DNA of 64,000 bases from Bradyrhizobium sp. CCH5-F6 (GCF_001556045.1 NZ_LSIC01000113.1:11380-75379), one strand, 5' to 3'; shown: positions 1-8,822, counted from the stretch's first letter. The notes: generated from the letters alone by a model not told the origin. Made by a program: numbers and translations.

Positions 1-1
1 G

Positions 2-409
2 AACCTCATCGGCGGCCTGCCGACCTTGCTGCTGGGCTCGGCGATGCAGGCCGTGGCACTCGCGCTTTATCTGCCGTTCAACGGGCTGGTCTCACTTTAT
101 TTCGTTTCCGCCATTTTCGGACTGGCGCAGGGTGGCATCGTGCCGAGTTATGCGGTGATCGTCCGTGAGCTGTTCCCGGCCCAAGAGGCCGGCTTTCGCG
201 TCAGCCTCGCCATCTCGGTCACGCTCGCCGGCATGGCACTGGGAGGCTGGATGGCCGGCGCGATCTACGACTGGACCGGCTCCTACGCTTCCGCGCTGGT
301 CAATGGCATCGCCTGGAATATCGTGAACATGGCGATCACGGCCTGGCTGCTGGAGCGCCAGCGTCGGCATGCTGCCGGCGCGTGCGCGTCGAACGCAGCG
401 CTCAGCTGA
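2..409 (+). CDS. MFS transporter, C-terminal part (cut by window start)
   Basis: About 135 residues of the C-terminal end of a major facilitator superfamily permease; the reading frame is open at the window edge, so the start lies outside. Four hydrophobic stretches are visible, and the segment REYFP-like (RELFPAQEAG) after an amphipathic loop is typical of the loop between late helices in MFS members of the monocarboxylate/oxalate-formate type. The tail ends in a basic stretch (ERQRRH). Its stop overlaps by 8 bases the stop of the convergent alcohol dehydrogenase. Substrate cannot be told from this fragment. Confidence 0.85.
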   Translation, partial: NLIGGLPTLLLGSAMQAVALALYLPFNGLVSLYFVSAIFGLAQGGIVPSYAVIVRELFPAQEAGFRVSLAISVTLAGMALGGWMAGAIYDWTGSYASALVNGIAWNIVNMAITAWLLERQRRHAAGACASNAALS

Positions 410-1445
410 TGTTCAGAAGGATCCGTCCCGATGTGCCGCTGCGCATCAGGTCCAGCGCGTCGTTGATGTCATCGAGCGCGAACTCGTGGGTGACGATGCC
501 GCGGTAGCTCACCTTGCCGGCATCGCTCAGGCGGACCAGACGCGGGATATCGCGCGCGGGCTGGCATTGCCCGCCTTCCGAGCCCTTCAGCACCTTCTCG
601 AAGTGTAACGGCAGCGTGTAGATCTCGGCCTTCTCGCGGGGAACGCCGACGAGGATGCAGCGGCCCTTCTTCGCCGTGATCTCGTAGGCGAGCTCGATCA
701 AATTCTTGACGCCGGTGGTCTCGACGACCTTGTCGGGTCCGTCGGGCCCCGTGATGGACCGAACCTCGGCGGCCACGTCCTTCACCACCTCGGAATTGAT
801 GATGTGCGTGGCACCGAAATCCCTCGCCATCGCCAGCTTGTTGTCGAGGCGGTCGATCGCAATGACCGGCCAGGCGCCGACCATCGCGGCAAATTGCACG
901 ATGTTCAATCCGACGCCGCCGACGCCGAACACGACGACCGCTTCGCCGATGGCGATTTGCGCATCGTTGTTGACGACGCCGAGCGCGGTCGTCACCGCGC
1001 AGCCGAGCAGCGGCGCGCTGGTGCGATCGATCGAGGCGGGAACGGGCGTGACGCGGTTCTCCGACACCACGGCATATTCATTGAAGGTGGTGACCCAGCC
1101 CGCATTGAGGCGCTTGCCGCGCCAGGAATAGACCGGCGTGTTGGACTGGATGCCCTTGCCCGGCCGCCAATGCATGACGACGGTGTCGCCCTGCTTGCAG
1201 GAGACGACGCCGGGCCCGGTTTCGACGATGGTCGCCAGCGCCTCGTGCCCCAAGAGATGCGGCAGGAACTTGTCGACGCCCTTGACGGCGTCGATCTCGT
1301 TGATCTGTGCGCCGCAGATGCTCGACGTGTGCACATGCGCAAGCACCTGGCCGTGCTCGAGCTTACCCGGCAAGGTGAACTCGTCGACGACCAGCGGCTT
1401 GCCGGACTCGACGAGAATGGCTGCCTTCGCAGTCTTGATGTCCAT
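402..1445 (-). CDS. Zinc-dependent alcohol dehydrogenase (MDR family)
   Basis: A 347-residue medium-chain dehydrogenase/reductase. The catalytic zinc ligands are visible as Cys44, His67-Glu68 and Cys149, and the nucleotide-binding GxGGVG motif lies at about 174-179. The loop that normally carries four structural-zinc cysteines (around residues 83-115) has only one Cys, so the structural zinc site appears to be absent. Overall it resembles class III-like NAD(P)-dependent alcohol/aldehyde dehydrogenases. The ATG at 1445 is preferred over a longer in-frame opening because it lies 13 bases after the stop of the upstream methyltransferase gene, with which it probably forms an operon. Substrate unknown. 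Confidence 0.85.
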   Translation of the reverse strand: MDIKTAKAAILVESGKPLVVDEFTLPGKLEHGQVLAHVHTSSICGAQINEIDAVKGVDKFLPHLLGHEALATIVETGPGVVSCKQGDTVVMHWRPGKGIQSNTPVYSWRGKRLNAGWVTTFNEYAVVSENRVTPVPASIDRTSAPLLGCAVTTALGVVNNDAQIAIGEAVVVFGVGGVGLNIVQFAAMVGAWPVIAIDRLDNKLAMARDFGATHIINSEVVKDVAAEVRSITGPDGPDKVVETTGVKNLIELAYEITAKKGRCILVGVPREKAEIYTLPLHFEKVLKGSEGGQCQPARDIPRLVRLSDAGKVSYRGIVTHEFALDDINDALDLMRSGTSGRILLNIS

Positions 1446-1458
1446 CGGCAGCGCCCGG

Positions 1459-2124
1459 TCACTCGAAATAGATGAATTCGTAATCGCCGGTGTAGCCGAG
1501 CTTGCCATACAGCCAGATCCATTCCGACGTGTGCAGGATCGACTCCGCCGTCAGCGCCCAGCATTCGAGATTGTGCAGCTCGGCGACGGTCCGGTAGCCC
1601 TCGACCATGACGTATTTGTTCTTGCCGACCCGCTCGATCTCCTTGAGCGCGGCCTCGAGCTCGTAGAGCCTGAGATTGTGCAGGGTGCCGAGCGAGATGA
1701 CGAGGTCGAAACTGTCGTCGCCATAGGGATAGACGTCCTGGGCGCGATAGTTGAACAGGTACGGCTTCACCTGCTCATGCGCGTTCGCGAGACCGTGCTT
1801 GGAGATATCGAAGCCGACGACCTTCAGGCCCGGCAGGATCTTCTGCATCTCGTACAGCAGAAAGCCCTTGCCGCAGCCGACGTCGAGCACGCTGGACTCA
1901 TCCTTCAGACCATAGGTCTCGATCAGCGCCTTGGCGACCGGCGCCCAGCGCCCCTCGATGAAGCGGTAGCCGCCATAGCCGAAGCGGCGGTCTCCATCCC
2001 AGTAATCGGCCTCGTATTCCCGCGCCTTCAGCGAGCAGCCGATCTTGTCGTCGTTCATGCGGGCCATGTAGTCGCGCTTGGTCGCCGTATGCAGCGGCGT
2101 CACGATATTCAAAAGTCGTCCCAT
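1459..2124 (-). CDS. Class I SAM-dependent methyltransferase
   Basis: A 221-residue protein with the Rossmann-type motif I LDVGCGKGF followed by the acidic motif II (VVGFDISKHG) and a motif IV-like FDLVISLGTLHNL, the layout of class I methyltransferases. The ATG at 2124 has GAGGA a few bases upstream, so it is chosen over an upstream ATG at 2145. It precedes the zinc alcohol dehydrogenase on the same strand with a short gap, suggesting a two-gene transcript. The YDxDxR-like region after the N-terminus is unusual but gives no substrate. Function beyond methyl transfer is not known. Confidence 0.8.
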   Translation of the reverse strand: MGRLLNIVTPLHTATKRDYMARMNDDKIGCSLKAREYEADYWDGDRRFGYGGYRFIEGRWAPVAKALIETYGLKDESSVLDVGCGKGFLLYEMQKILPGLKVVGFDISKHGLANAHEQVKPYLFNYRAQDVYPYGDDSFDLVISLGTLHNLRLYELEAALKEIERVGKNKYVMVEGYRTVAELHNLECWALTAESILHTSEWIWLYGKLGYTGDYEFIYFE

Positions 2125-2472
2125 CGAGTCCTCGGATTCCATCACGCGCTGAGATCGTCTTGACCGGCCTGGGGAGCCGTGCGCCGTGACCTGCGACTCG
2201 CCCTAGCATTTGTGCCGAATTGCCGTCATTGTTTCAGATCAATGATGCCGCAATCGAACGGCATCGGCCCCACGTTCCGCGCGCGGGACGCATCGAGATT
2301 GACCGCATCCCGATCGACGAGCAGGGCCCGCGGTGCAGGTTCAGCTTCAAATTGTTCCGACTGCATCCTTACGAACATTTCATTTTCTGCGACCGTCTGA
2401 CGCTCGCACTGCCCTGAGGGAACGGAGCGTGCAACCGGCCGTTGCTCCATCATTCGACAACATGGAGTCCAC
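2125..2472. other. Intergenic region, no supported gene
   Basis: Divergent spacer between the methyltransferase (minus) and the BA14K gene (plus), so it must hold promoters for both. A 65-codon open frame at 2220-2417 has no recognised motif and no clear ribosome site; it is not called. The last 70 bases carry the leader of the BA14K gene. Confidence 0.4.
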
Positions 2473-2841
2473 ATGACAATCCGCAGAACTTTCGTCGTCC
2501 TCGCGGCCGCTGGAGCGATGCTCTCGACGGCTGCCGCGCCGGTGCTCGCGGCACCTCTGCCGATCGGCAATCCCGGTCCCGACTCGGGCGTTCAGCAGGT
2601 GCAGTACCGGCACGGACATGGACACGGGCATGGCTACGGCCACAGGCATCATCACCGGCATTACGGTGGCGGCGCAGCCGTACTCGGCGGCCTCGCGGCG
2701 GGCGCAATCATCGGCGGCGCCATCGCCAACAGCCAGGCCCAATCCAGCGCCGCCTCCTACTGTGCGCAGCGATATCGATCCTACGATCCTGGCTCGGGAA
2801 CCTATTTGGGTCGCGACGGACTGCGTCGCCCCTGCCCGTGA
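2473..2841 (+). CDS. BA14K family secreted protein, His/Gly rich
   Basis: A 122-residue exported protein. Residues 1-27 form a signal peptide (basic start, hydrophobic core, AxA before cleavage). Residues 46-63 are a histidine/glycine cluster with HGHGHGHG and HRHHHRH, then a Gly/Ala hydrophobic segment, and the C-terminal 30 residues (YCAQRYRSYDPGSGTYLG) match the BA14K signature seen in Rhizobiales lectin-like surface proteins. The histidine run could bind metal, which is inference. It stands alone and is followed by a hairpin terminator. Confidence 0.85.
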   Translation: MTIRRTFVVLAAAGAMLSTAAAPVLAAPLPIGNPGPDSGVQQVQYRHGHGHGHGYGHRHHHRHYGGGAAVLGGLAAGAIIGGAIANSQAQSSAASYCAQRYRSYDPGSGTYLGRDGLRRPCP

Positions 2842-2857
2842 CGCACGCATGAGCATT

Positions 2858-2891
2858 CGGCAGCCTCCTCGCATCGCGCGGCAGGCTGCCG
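2858..2891 (+). terminator. Hairpin after the BA14K gene
   Basis: Perfect 9-base inverted repeat, CGGCAGCCT (2858-2866) with AGGCTGCCG (2883-2891) and a 16-base loop, starting 17 bases after the BA14K stop. There is no clear T run, so it may be a weak or Rho-assisted terminator. Confidence 0.5.
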
Positions 2892-3069
2892 ACCCCGCGA
2901 GAGACGAGCGCATCTTGATCGCACCGCCCACTGCGGTGTACCTTCCCGACATGATGTTCATCTCCACATTCTTCCCGCTGATCTGAACGGCTGACGTCGT
3001 TTCCAGCGCATCCGCGCCAATCAGATCAAACGGCTTCGCTTGATGCGATAGCCGAACGGAGAATGTTGA

Positions 3070-3861
3070 ATGCACAGGAACGAACAGGCGGGCCTGTCTC
3101 CCCGTCAGGTCCAGAACTTCATCGAAGACGGTTTCATCAAGATCGAGAATGCCTTCAGCACCGACCTTGCGAAGCAATGCAGGGACGAACTGTGGGCGGA
3201 TATCGGCCTGTCGCCGGAGGAGCCCGAAAGCTGGACTCGCCCCGTTGTCCGGGTGGGATCCAAGGCGTCGCCCCCATTCATCGAAGCCGCGAACACGCCG
3301 GCCCTGCACGAGGCCTACGATCAACTCGTTGGCAAGGAGCGCTGGCTTGCGCCCAGGGGCCTCGGAACCTTTCCGATCCGCTTCCCTTCAGCGGAATGCC
3401 CTGGTGACGATGGCTGGCACGTGGATATGAGCTTTGGCACCGCCAATCCGGATTTCATGGAGTGGCGCGCCAATGTGAAGAGCAGCGGCCGCGCATTGCT
3501 GATGCTCTTTCTGTTCTCGGATGTCGGCCCGGACGATGCACCCACGAGGATCCGGAAGGGCTCGCATGCTGCTATCGCGCGGGAGCTGCTGCCCTTTGGC
3601 GAAGCAGGCGCGACGCTCCGGCAGCTCGCTTCCGAAAACTGGGTGTCGACGGAGGACTGCGAGGTCGAACTGGCAACCGGCGCGGCAGGCACCGTCTATC
3701 TGTGCCACCCGTTCCTGGTTCATGCCGCGCAACCTCACCGAGGGAAGCAGCCGCGCTTCATGGCACAGCCTCCGCTACTGCCGAGGGGCGAACTCGATCC
3801 GGCGTTGCCACCATCGCCGGTTCAGATCGCGATCCGGCGGGCTTGCGGACTGAGATTCTAA
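3070..3861 (+). CDS. Phytanoyl-CoA dioxygenase (PhyH) family protein
   Basis: A 263-residue protein of the Fe(II)/2-oxoglutarate-dependent PhyH family. The facial triad appears to be His117-x-Asp119 (in WHVDMS) and His218 (in HAAQPHRG), with Arg229 positioned to bind 2-oxoglutarate. The N-terminus has the typical DGFIKIENAF element. Such enzymes hydroxylate small molecules or acyl-CoA esters; this one has no partner gene on its strand, so its substrate is unknown. It ends at a strong bidirectional terminator shared with the convergent Bug operon. Confidence 0.8.
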   Translation: MHRNEQAGLSPRQVQNFIEDGFIKIENAFSTDLAKQCRDELWADIGLSPEEPESWTRPVVRVGSKASPPFIEAANTPALHEAYDQLVGKERWLAPRGLGTFPIRFPSAECPGDDGWHVDMSFGTANPDFMEWRANVKSSGRALLMLFLFSDVGPDDAPTRIRKGSHAAIARELLPFGEAGATLRQLASENWVSTEDCEVELATGAAGTVYLCHPFLVHAAQPHRGKQPRFMAQPPLLPRGELDPALPPSPVQIAIRRACGLRF

Positions 3862-3869
3862 TTGGACGG

Positions 3870-3897
3870 TATCCGGGGCCGTTCGCGGCCCCGGATA
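3870..3897. terminator. Bidirectional hairpin terminator
   Basis: Perfect 12-base arms, TATCCGGGGCCG (3870-3881) and CGGCCCCGGATA (3886-3897), closed by the stable tetraloop TTCG. It lies between the convergent stops of the PhyH gene (3861) and the Bug gene (3917), so it can serve both strands. Confidence 0.85.
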
Positions 3898-3916
3898 TCA
3901 GCCGGATTCGCAAGAC

Positions 3917-4888
3917 TTATTGCACGTCGATGTTGGCGTCCTTGACCAGCCTGCGCCAGCGCGCCTCCTCCTGGGAGACATAGCGATCGAGCTCTTCCGG
4001 AGCGCTGCCGACCATGATGAGGCCTTCGTTCGCCTCGAGCTTCTTGAAAGCACCGGACTGGACGGCTTTTGCGATCGCCTGATTGAGGCGTGCAATCACT
4101 GTCGCAGGCGTTTTGGCCGGAGCGTACAATCCATACCAGGATTCAGCCGCGTAGCCGGGAACCCCGGCCTCGGCAACGGTGGGCAATTGCGGAAACACCG
4201 CCGACCGCTCGGCGGATGTGACGGCCAGCGCGCGGAGTTGCCCGGCTGCCACCAGCGAGGCCGCGCTTGCCACCGTGGTGAACATCACGTCGATCTGTCC
4301 CCCCAGGAGATCGCTGATCGCGGGTGCCGCGCCCTTGTAGGGCACCGCCGTCATCTTGACCTTCGCCATCGCATTGAACAGCTCGCCCGCGAGATGGGCC
4401 GAGGTGCCGGTGCCGAACGTGCCGAAATTGAGCTTGCCCGGATTGGCCTTGGCCTCGGTGATCAGATCGGAGATCGAGTTGATCCTGGAGGCCGGATTGA
4501 CGACGACGATATTGAAGGACCGCGCGATCAGGGAGACCGCCGCGAAATCCCGGTGCGGATCGAACGGCAGCTTCTTGTACAGGCTCGGGTTGACCGCGTG
4601 CGCGAAGGTCGCCATCAGCAGCGAATAGCCGTCGGGCTCGCTGGTGGCTACCGTTTGGGTCCCGATGATGGTCCCGGCGCCCGGCTTGTTCTCGATGATG
4701 ACGGGCTTGCCGAGATCGGTCTGGATTTCCTGGGCTGTCGTTCGCGCCATGATGTCGGTCCCGCCGCCGGCTGCGAAGGGCACCACGATCTTGATGATCT
4801 TGTCGGGATATTCGGCGCGCGCCGGCGTCACTCCGAGGCCTGCGACGACCGCACAGGCGAGGATGGCAAGACTTCGCCTGCGCTGCAC
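3917..4888 (-). CDS. Bug/TctC-type tripartite tricarboxylate transporter substrate-binding protein
   Basis: A 323-residue periplasmic binding protein of the Bug family. After a basic signal peptide (RRRSLAIL, cleavage near AxA) it shows the family hallmarks YPDKIIKIVVPFAAGG, GTxAHLAGE and the VPYKGAAPAISDLLGGQIDV region. The GTG at 4888 is chosen because GGGAAGGG sits 7 bases upstream and gives the usual family length; an upstream ATG at 4972 would add an improbable leader and overlap the preceding gene. It is the last gene of an operon with an acyl-CoA synthetase and an enoyl-CoA hydratase, so it probably delivers a carboxylic acid for CoA activation. No TctA/TctB membrane genes are nearby. 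Confidence 0.85.
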   Translation of the reverse strand: MQRRRSLAILACAVVAGLGVTPARAEYPDKIIKIVVPFAAGGGTDIMARTTAQEIQTDLGKPVIIENKPGAGTIIGTQTVATSEPDGYSLLMATFAHAVNPSLYKKLPFDPHRDFAAVSLIARSFNIVVVNPASRINSISDLITEAKANPGKLNFGTFGTGTSAHLAGELFNAMAKVKMTAVPYKGAAPAISDLLGGQIDVMFTTVASAASLVAAGQLRALAVTSAERSAVFPQLPTVAEAGVPGYAAESWYGLYAPAKTPATVIARLNQAIAKAVQSGAFKKLEANEGLIMVGSAPEELDRYVSQEEARWRRLVKDANIDVQ

Positions 4889-4964
4889 AGCAAAACCCTT
4901 CCCGCAAACGCGGTCGAATTTGATGATTCCGCCACTGGCCATCTGGATCTCCATCCGATTTTGT

Positions 4965-7052
4965 TCAGACATTGAGAACGACCAATCCGTCTGCCGCCTT
5001 CACGCCCCGGCCCGCCGGCAGGACGAACACCGGATTGATCTCCGCCTCTGAAAGTCGATCGCCCAGTTGCGCAACCATGCGCGAGAAGTCGACGACCGCT
5101 TCCGCCAGCGCTTCGACATCGCATTTCGGCCGGCCGCGAAAGCCATCCAGCAGCGGCCAGGAGACGAGCTCGCGCGCCATCGCGCTCGCCTCGGACAGAC
5201 CCAGGCCACCTTCCGGTGGCAGCAGACGCATCGTGGTGTCCTTGAACAGTTCGGCGGCGACCCCGCCCATTCCGAGGAGGATGGCGGTTCCCAGGGGATC
5301 GCGATGCATTCCGAGAATGATCTCGACGCCACCTGAAACCATCTCCTGCACCAGGAATTGGTCGGGCCTCTTCCCGGCCCTGGCCTCGACCTCGTCTGCC
5401 ATTGCCGTCAGGCGGCTGCCGACCGTCTCGGCGGTCAGGTTGACCGCGACGCCGCCGACGTCGCTCTTGTGCGCGATCTCGCGCGACAGAATCTTGAGCA
5501 CGACCCGGCCGCCGAAGTCGCGCGCCGCCTGTTCCGCTTCGCTGGCCGTTGCGACCACTTTCTCTGCAGCGACCGGAACACCAAAGCGGGCGAACAACGC
5601 CTTGGCCTGAGCCTCATCGAGCGAACCAGTCGGGAAGTCGCCGATATCGACCGAAGCCTCGATCGCGCCGGATGTCTGGACCTGCTGCGGCACCGCGGCC
5701 CGCAAGAGCCCGTCGAGCGCAGCCGTGCAGCTCTCGGCAGACGTGTAAGCCGGAACGCCGCGCCGGGTGAGGACGGAAACCACCTCGGGCGCGTAGGGGC
5801 TGACATAGGCAATGACCGGCTTGTCGCTGAGCGGCAGGCAGTCGCGGATGGCATCGGCCATCAGGGCCGGCGATCCCACAGCCGACGAGCCGGCAATGAC
5901 GACCAGCGCATCGTAGGAGGGACTGGCGAGCAGGATGCGAATGGCGGCACGAAGCAGATCGGGCTGCAGGCCGGCGAGGGTCACGTCGATCGGATTGCGA
6001 TCGAGATTGGCCTGCGGTCCCGACTGGAGGCTGCGCAATTGCGCGGCCGTCTCCGCATCTGGTGCGGGCGTTGCAAAGCCGGCGACGCCGAGACTGTCTG
6101 ACACGATCGTGCCAGCGCCGCCGGTCGAGGTGAGGATCGCAACACGCCGGCCGGAGAGCTTCCGTCCCGCGGAAAGGACTGCGGGAATGTCGAGCAGGTC
6201 TTCGAACGTTTTTGCGCGGATGACGCCGAGTTGCCTGAACAAGGCGTCATACATGCGGTCGGAGCCGGCCAATGCGCCGGTGTGCGAGACGGCCGCTTGC
6301 GCGCCGGCCTCCGATCGACCGATCTTGAAGGCGACAATGGGCTTGCCGGCGCGGCGTGCTTTCAGAACCGCCTCGCGGAAGCGAGACGGATTTCGGATCG
6401 CCTCGACATAGAGCGCAATGACGCGCGTTGCGCTGTCGTCGGCGAGGAAGTCGATGAAATCGGCGAGCTCGAGATCGGCTTCGTTGCTGGTCGACACCAG
6501 CTTGGACAGACCGACCCCGCGCGCCGCAGCGCGCGACAGCAAGGCACCGAGAATGCCGCCGCTTTGCGAGATCAATCCGACCGGCCCCGTCGGAAAGTCA
6601 TCCATCGCCAGCGCGCCCGACGCCGACAGCACGATATTGTCGGTGAGATTGACGAGGCCGATCGTGTTCGGCCCGAGGATCCGCATGGAGCCGGCGGCTT
6701 GCATGAGCTGTTTCTGGCGCTCGGCGCCTTCCGCACCCGTTTCGGTGAAGCCGCTGGCAAGGACGATCGCCGCGGCAGCCCCTCGCTCGGACAATTCGCG
6801 CACCGCGACGTGCGCGCGCTCGGCGCCGAGCAGGACGAGGCCGACGTCAGGCACATCAGGCAGCGAGGCGATGTCGGGGTAGCAGGTCAGACCACCGATA
6901 TCAGCGACCTTCGGATTGACGGGATAGATTGCGCCCGCAAAGCCATGCTTCCGGAGATAGGACACCGGCCGCCCCGAGGTCTTGCCCGGGTCCGCCGATG
7001 CACCGATGATTGCGACGCTGCGGGGCCGGATCAGGCGTTCGATGGCATCCAT
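4965..7052 (-). CDS. ADP-forming acetate/acyl-CoA ligase family protein
   Basis: A 695-residue single-chain acyl-CoA synthetase (NDP-forming). The N-terminal CoA-binding Rossmann domain starts with SVAIIGASADPGKTSGRP. A succinyl-CoA ligase-like flavodoxin domain follows with the catalytic-loop VSHTGALAG, whose His is the phosphohistidine in this family. The C-terminal 200 residues form an ATP-grasp domain (FLVQEMVSGGVEIILGMHRDP). It converts a carboxylate, CoA and ATP to the acyl-CoA, or the reverse. The start lies 3 bases after the enoyl-CoA hydratase stop, so the two genes are translationally linked. Confidence 0.85.
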   Translation of the reverse strand: MDAIERLIRPRSVAIIGASADPGKTSGRPVSYLRKHGFAGAIYPVNPKVADIGGLTCYPDIASLPDVPDVGLVLLGAERAHVAVRELSERGAAAAIVLASGFTETGAEGAERQKQLMQAAGSMRILGPNTIGLVNLTDNIVLSASGALAMDDFPTGPVGLISQSGGILGALLSRAAARGVGLSKLVSTSNEADLELADFIDFLADDSATRVIALYVEAIRNPSRFREAVLKARRAGKPIVAFKIGRSEAGAQAAVSHTGALAGSDRMYDALFRQLGVIRAKTFEDLLDIPAVLSAGRKLSGRRVAILTSTGGAGTIVSDSLGVAGFATPAPDAETAAQLRSLQSGPQANLDRNPIDVTLAGLQPDLLRAAIRILLASPSYDALVVIAGSSAVGSPALMADAIRDCLPLSDKPVIAYVSPYAPEVVSVLTRRGVPAYTSAESCTAALDGLLRAAVPQQVQTSGAIEASVDIGDFPTGSLDEAQAKALFARFGVPVAAEKVVATASEAEQAARDFGGRVVLKILSREIAHKSDVGGVAVNLTAETVGSRLTAMADEVEARAGKRPDQFLVQEMVSGGVEIILGMHRDPLGTAILLGMGGVAAELFKDTTMRLLPPEGGLGLSEASAMARELVSWPLLDGFRGRPKCDVEALAEAVVDFSRMVAQLGDRLSEAEINPVFVLPAGRGVKAADGLVVLNV

Positions 7053-7055
7053 GGC

Positions 7056-7847
7056 TCAATCCTTCGAGGCGGATTGCGCAAGGAACGCGGTCACAGCATC
7101 GCGATGCTCCGCGCTGGTGTAGCAGATGGCCTGCGCCTGGCTGCCGAGACTGAAAATGTCGTGCGCGGAATGCTCGAAGGTCTCGTTCAGGATCTTCTTG
7201 CCCAGCGCCAACGCCGTGGGAGACCCCTGAGCCAGTTCGGACGCCCAGGCCTGCGCTGCCGACAGCAGCTCGCTCGAGGCCACCTTGCGATCCACGATGC
7301 CGAGCGCGAGCGCTTCGTCAGCCTCGACGACGCGCCCGGTGAAGATCAGCTCCTTGGCCTTGGAAAGCCCGACCCGGCGCGGCAGGAAATACAGGCCGCC
7401 GCCGTCGGGGATCAAACCTCGCTTGATGTAGGACCAGGTGAACTTCGATCGCTCCGTGCCCATGACGAAGTCGCAGGCCAGCGCGGTGTCCGCACCGAGC
7501 CCCGCCGCCGCGCCGTTGACGGCGGCAATCGTCGGCTTCGGCAGGCCGAGCAGGAACGACTGCACGTGATGCACGCCCTGCTGACGGCTCCATCCGTTGA
7601 AGGCGACCTCGCCCTGCGGCGCCGCGAGCCGGCGCTTCATTCCGCTGATGTCGCCGCCGGCGCAGAACGCACTGCCGCACCCCGTCAGCACCAGGGCCTT
7701 GATCGCCTTGTCGCGGGCCACGGTTTCGAGCGCGGCGACGAACTCGGTGCGCATGTCGTCGCTCATGGCGTTGCGCCGGTCCGGCCGGTTGAATGCAATC
7801 GTCGCGACACCGACCTCGACGGAAAATTCGATGAGCTGATAGGACAT
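7056..7847 (-). CDS. Enoyl-CoA hydratase/isomerase (crotonase) family protein
   Basis: A 263-residue crotonase-fold protein. The oxyanion-hole segments are ACGSAFCAGGDI-like (CGSAFCAGGDISGM) and the NGAAAGLGADTALACD helix, both conserved in the family. A much longer open frame runs upstream to 8279 but that part is antisense to the IclR gene; the ATG at 7847 with a GGGG-rich leader gives the normal size. First gene of the operon with the acyl-CoA ligase and Bug protein, transcribed away from the IclR gene. Probably acts on the CoA ester made by the ligase. Confidence 0.85.
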   Translation of the reverse strand: MSYQLIEFSVEVGVATIAFNRPDRRNAMSDDMRTEFVAALETVARDKAIKALVLTGCGSAFCAGGDISGMKRRLAAPQGEVAFNGWSRQQGVHHVQSFLLGLPKPTIAAVNGAAAGLGADTALACDFVMGTERSKFTWSYIKRGLIPDGGGLYFLPRRVGLSKAKELIFTGRVVEADEALALGIVDRKVASSELLSAAQAWASELAQGSPTALALGKKILNETFEHSAHDIFSLGSQAQAICYTSAEHRDAVTAFLAQSASKD

Positions 7848-8003
7848 GGCAGGCCCCCTGGCTGGAGTCGGATCGATCGCCGCGACGCATGCGGAGGCCG
7901 AATGCCGATTTCGGCCGTGCCGTTTCCTCGTCGAGCCCCGGCGCGGCCGGGCGTTCTTCTTGCCTGTGCTGATAGCGGCTTGCGCTGCCCGAGACATCCC
8001 CAT

Positions 8004-8022
8004 ATTTCCACTTAGTGGAAAT
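8004..8022. promoter_or_regulatory. Perfect palindrome, candidate IclR operator
   Basis: ATTTCCAC (8004-8011) and GTGGAAAT (8015-8022) form a perfect 8-base inverted repeat around TTA. It lies in the divergent spacer, 14 bases upstream of the IclR start and about 157 bases upstream of the crotonase start. IclR-family operators are commonly short TGGAA/TTCCA palindromes, so autoregulation plus control of the operon is likely. Confidence 0.65.
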
Positions 8023-8036
8023 GTCAGAAGGCCCAG

Positions 8037-8807
8037 ATGGCGCGCATTTATGCGGGCGGAGTTGATGGCAATCGCTCGCTCGAACGAGGCATCGAAATCC
8101 TCAGGGCCTTCCGCCCCGGCGTCGACACGCTCGGCAACGGCGAGATTGCGGAGCGGACCGGATTGCCGCGATCGACGGTCAGCCGTCTGACGCGAACGCT
8201 GGTCGATTCTGGGATGCTCGACGAAGTCCGGAACCAGCGGAGCTACCGCCTTGCCGCCTCCGTCATCAGCATCGGCCACGCGATGCGGACGGGATCACCG
8301 GTGCTCAACGCGATCGGACCGATGATGCGGGCCGAATCGGCCAGGCGCCGGCTGAACGTCGGGCTCGCGACCGCGGATCGAACCATGATGGTCTATCTGG
8401 AATCGATCCGCTACAGTCCGCGCGCGGCGTTGCGCAACGTGGTCGCCGGCCAGCAGGTCCCGATGGAGCTGACGTCGCTTGGTCGCGCCTACCTCGCCGG
8501 CACTGCCGAAACCGAGCGAGAGCGTTTGCTGAAGTTGTTCAAGCGGCGCAACGCAGCGGCCACCAAGGCGCTGCTCGCGGAGGTCAGGAGATCGATCATC
8601 TCCGTCGAACACGACGGCTATTGTGCCGTATCCTGGCAGCCCGCCGTGCTCGCCGTCGCAACACCGATCGTGCTGCCCGGGCTTCCGGTCTACGCCCTCA
8701 ACATGAGCCTGCAGAATATCGACCGGTCCGATGCGCTGGCGAGCGAGATGGGCGCGTACCTCAATGCGTTTGCGGCGAAGTGCAAGGAGGTGCTGGCGGT
8801 CGGTTGA
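8037..8807 (+). CDS. IclR family transcriptional regulator
   Basis: A 256-residue regulator with an N-terminal winged helix-turn-helix (SLERGIEILRAF to RTLVDSGMLDE, residues 14-65) and a C-terminal effector-binding GAF-like domain, the standard IclR layout and length. It is divergent from the crotonase/acyl-CoA ligase/Bug operon and is presumably its ligand-responsive regulator; the palindrome just upstream is the candidate binding site. The translation start may be close to the operator, so binding would also repress its own gene. Confidence 0.85.
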   Translation: MARIYAGGVDGNRSLERGIEILRAFRPGVDTLGNGEIAERTGLPRSTVSRLTRTLVDSGMLDEVRNQRSYRLAASVISIGHAMRTGSPVLNAIGPMMRAESARRRLNVGLATADRTMMVYLESIRYSPRAALRNVVAGQQVPMELTSLGRAYLAGTAETERERLLKLFKRRNAAATKALLAEVRRSIISVEHDGYCAVSWQPAVLAVATPIVLPGLPVYALNMSLQNIDRSDALASEMGAYLNAFAAKCKEVLAVG

Positions 8808-8822
8808 CGTTGATCGAGGCCC

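Noticed and set aside
6231..8015. 594-codon plus-strand open frame
   Set aside because: It lies antisense to the acyl-CoA ligase and crotonase genes, has arginine/glycine-rich shadow composition and no recognisable motif.
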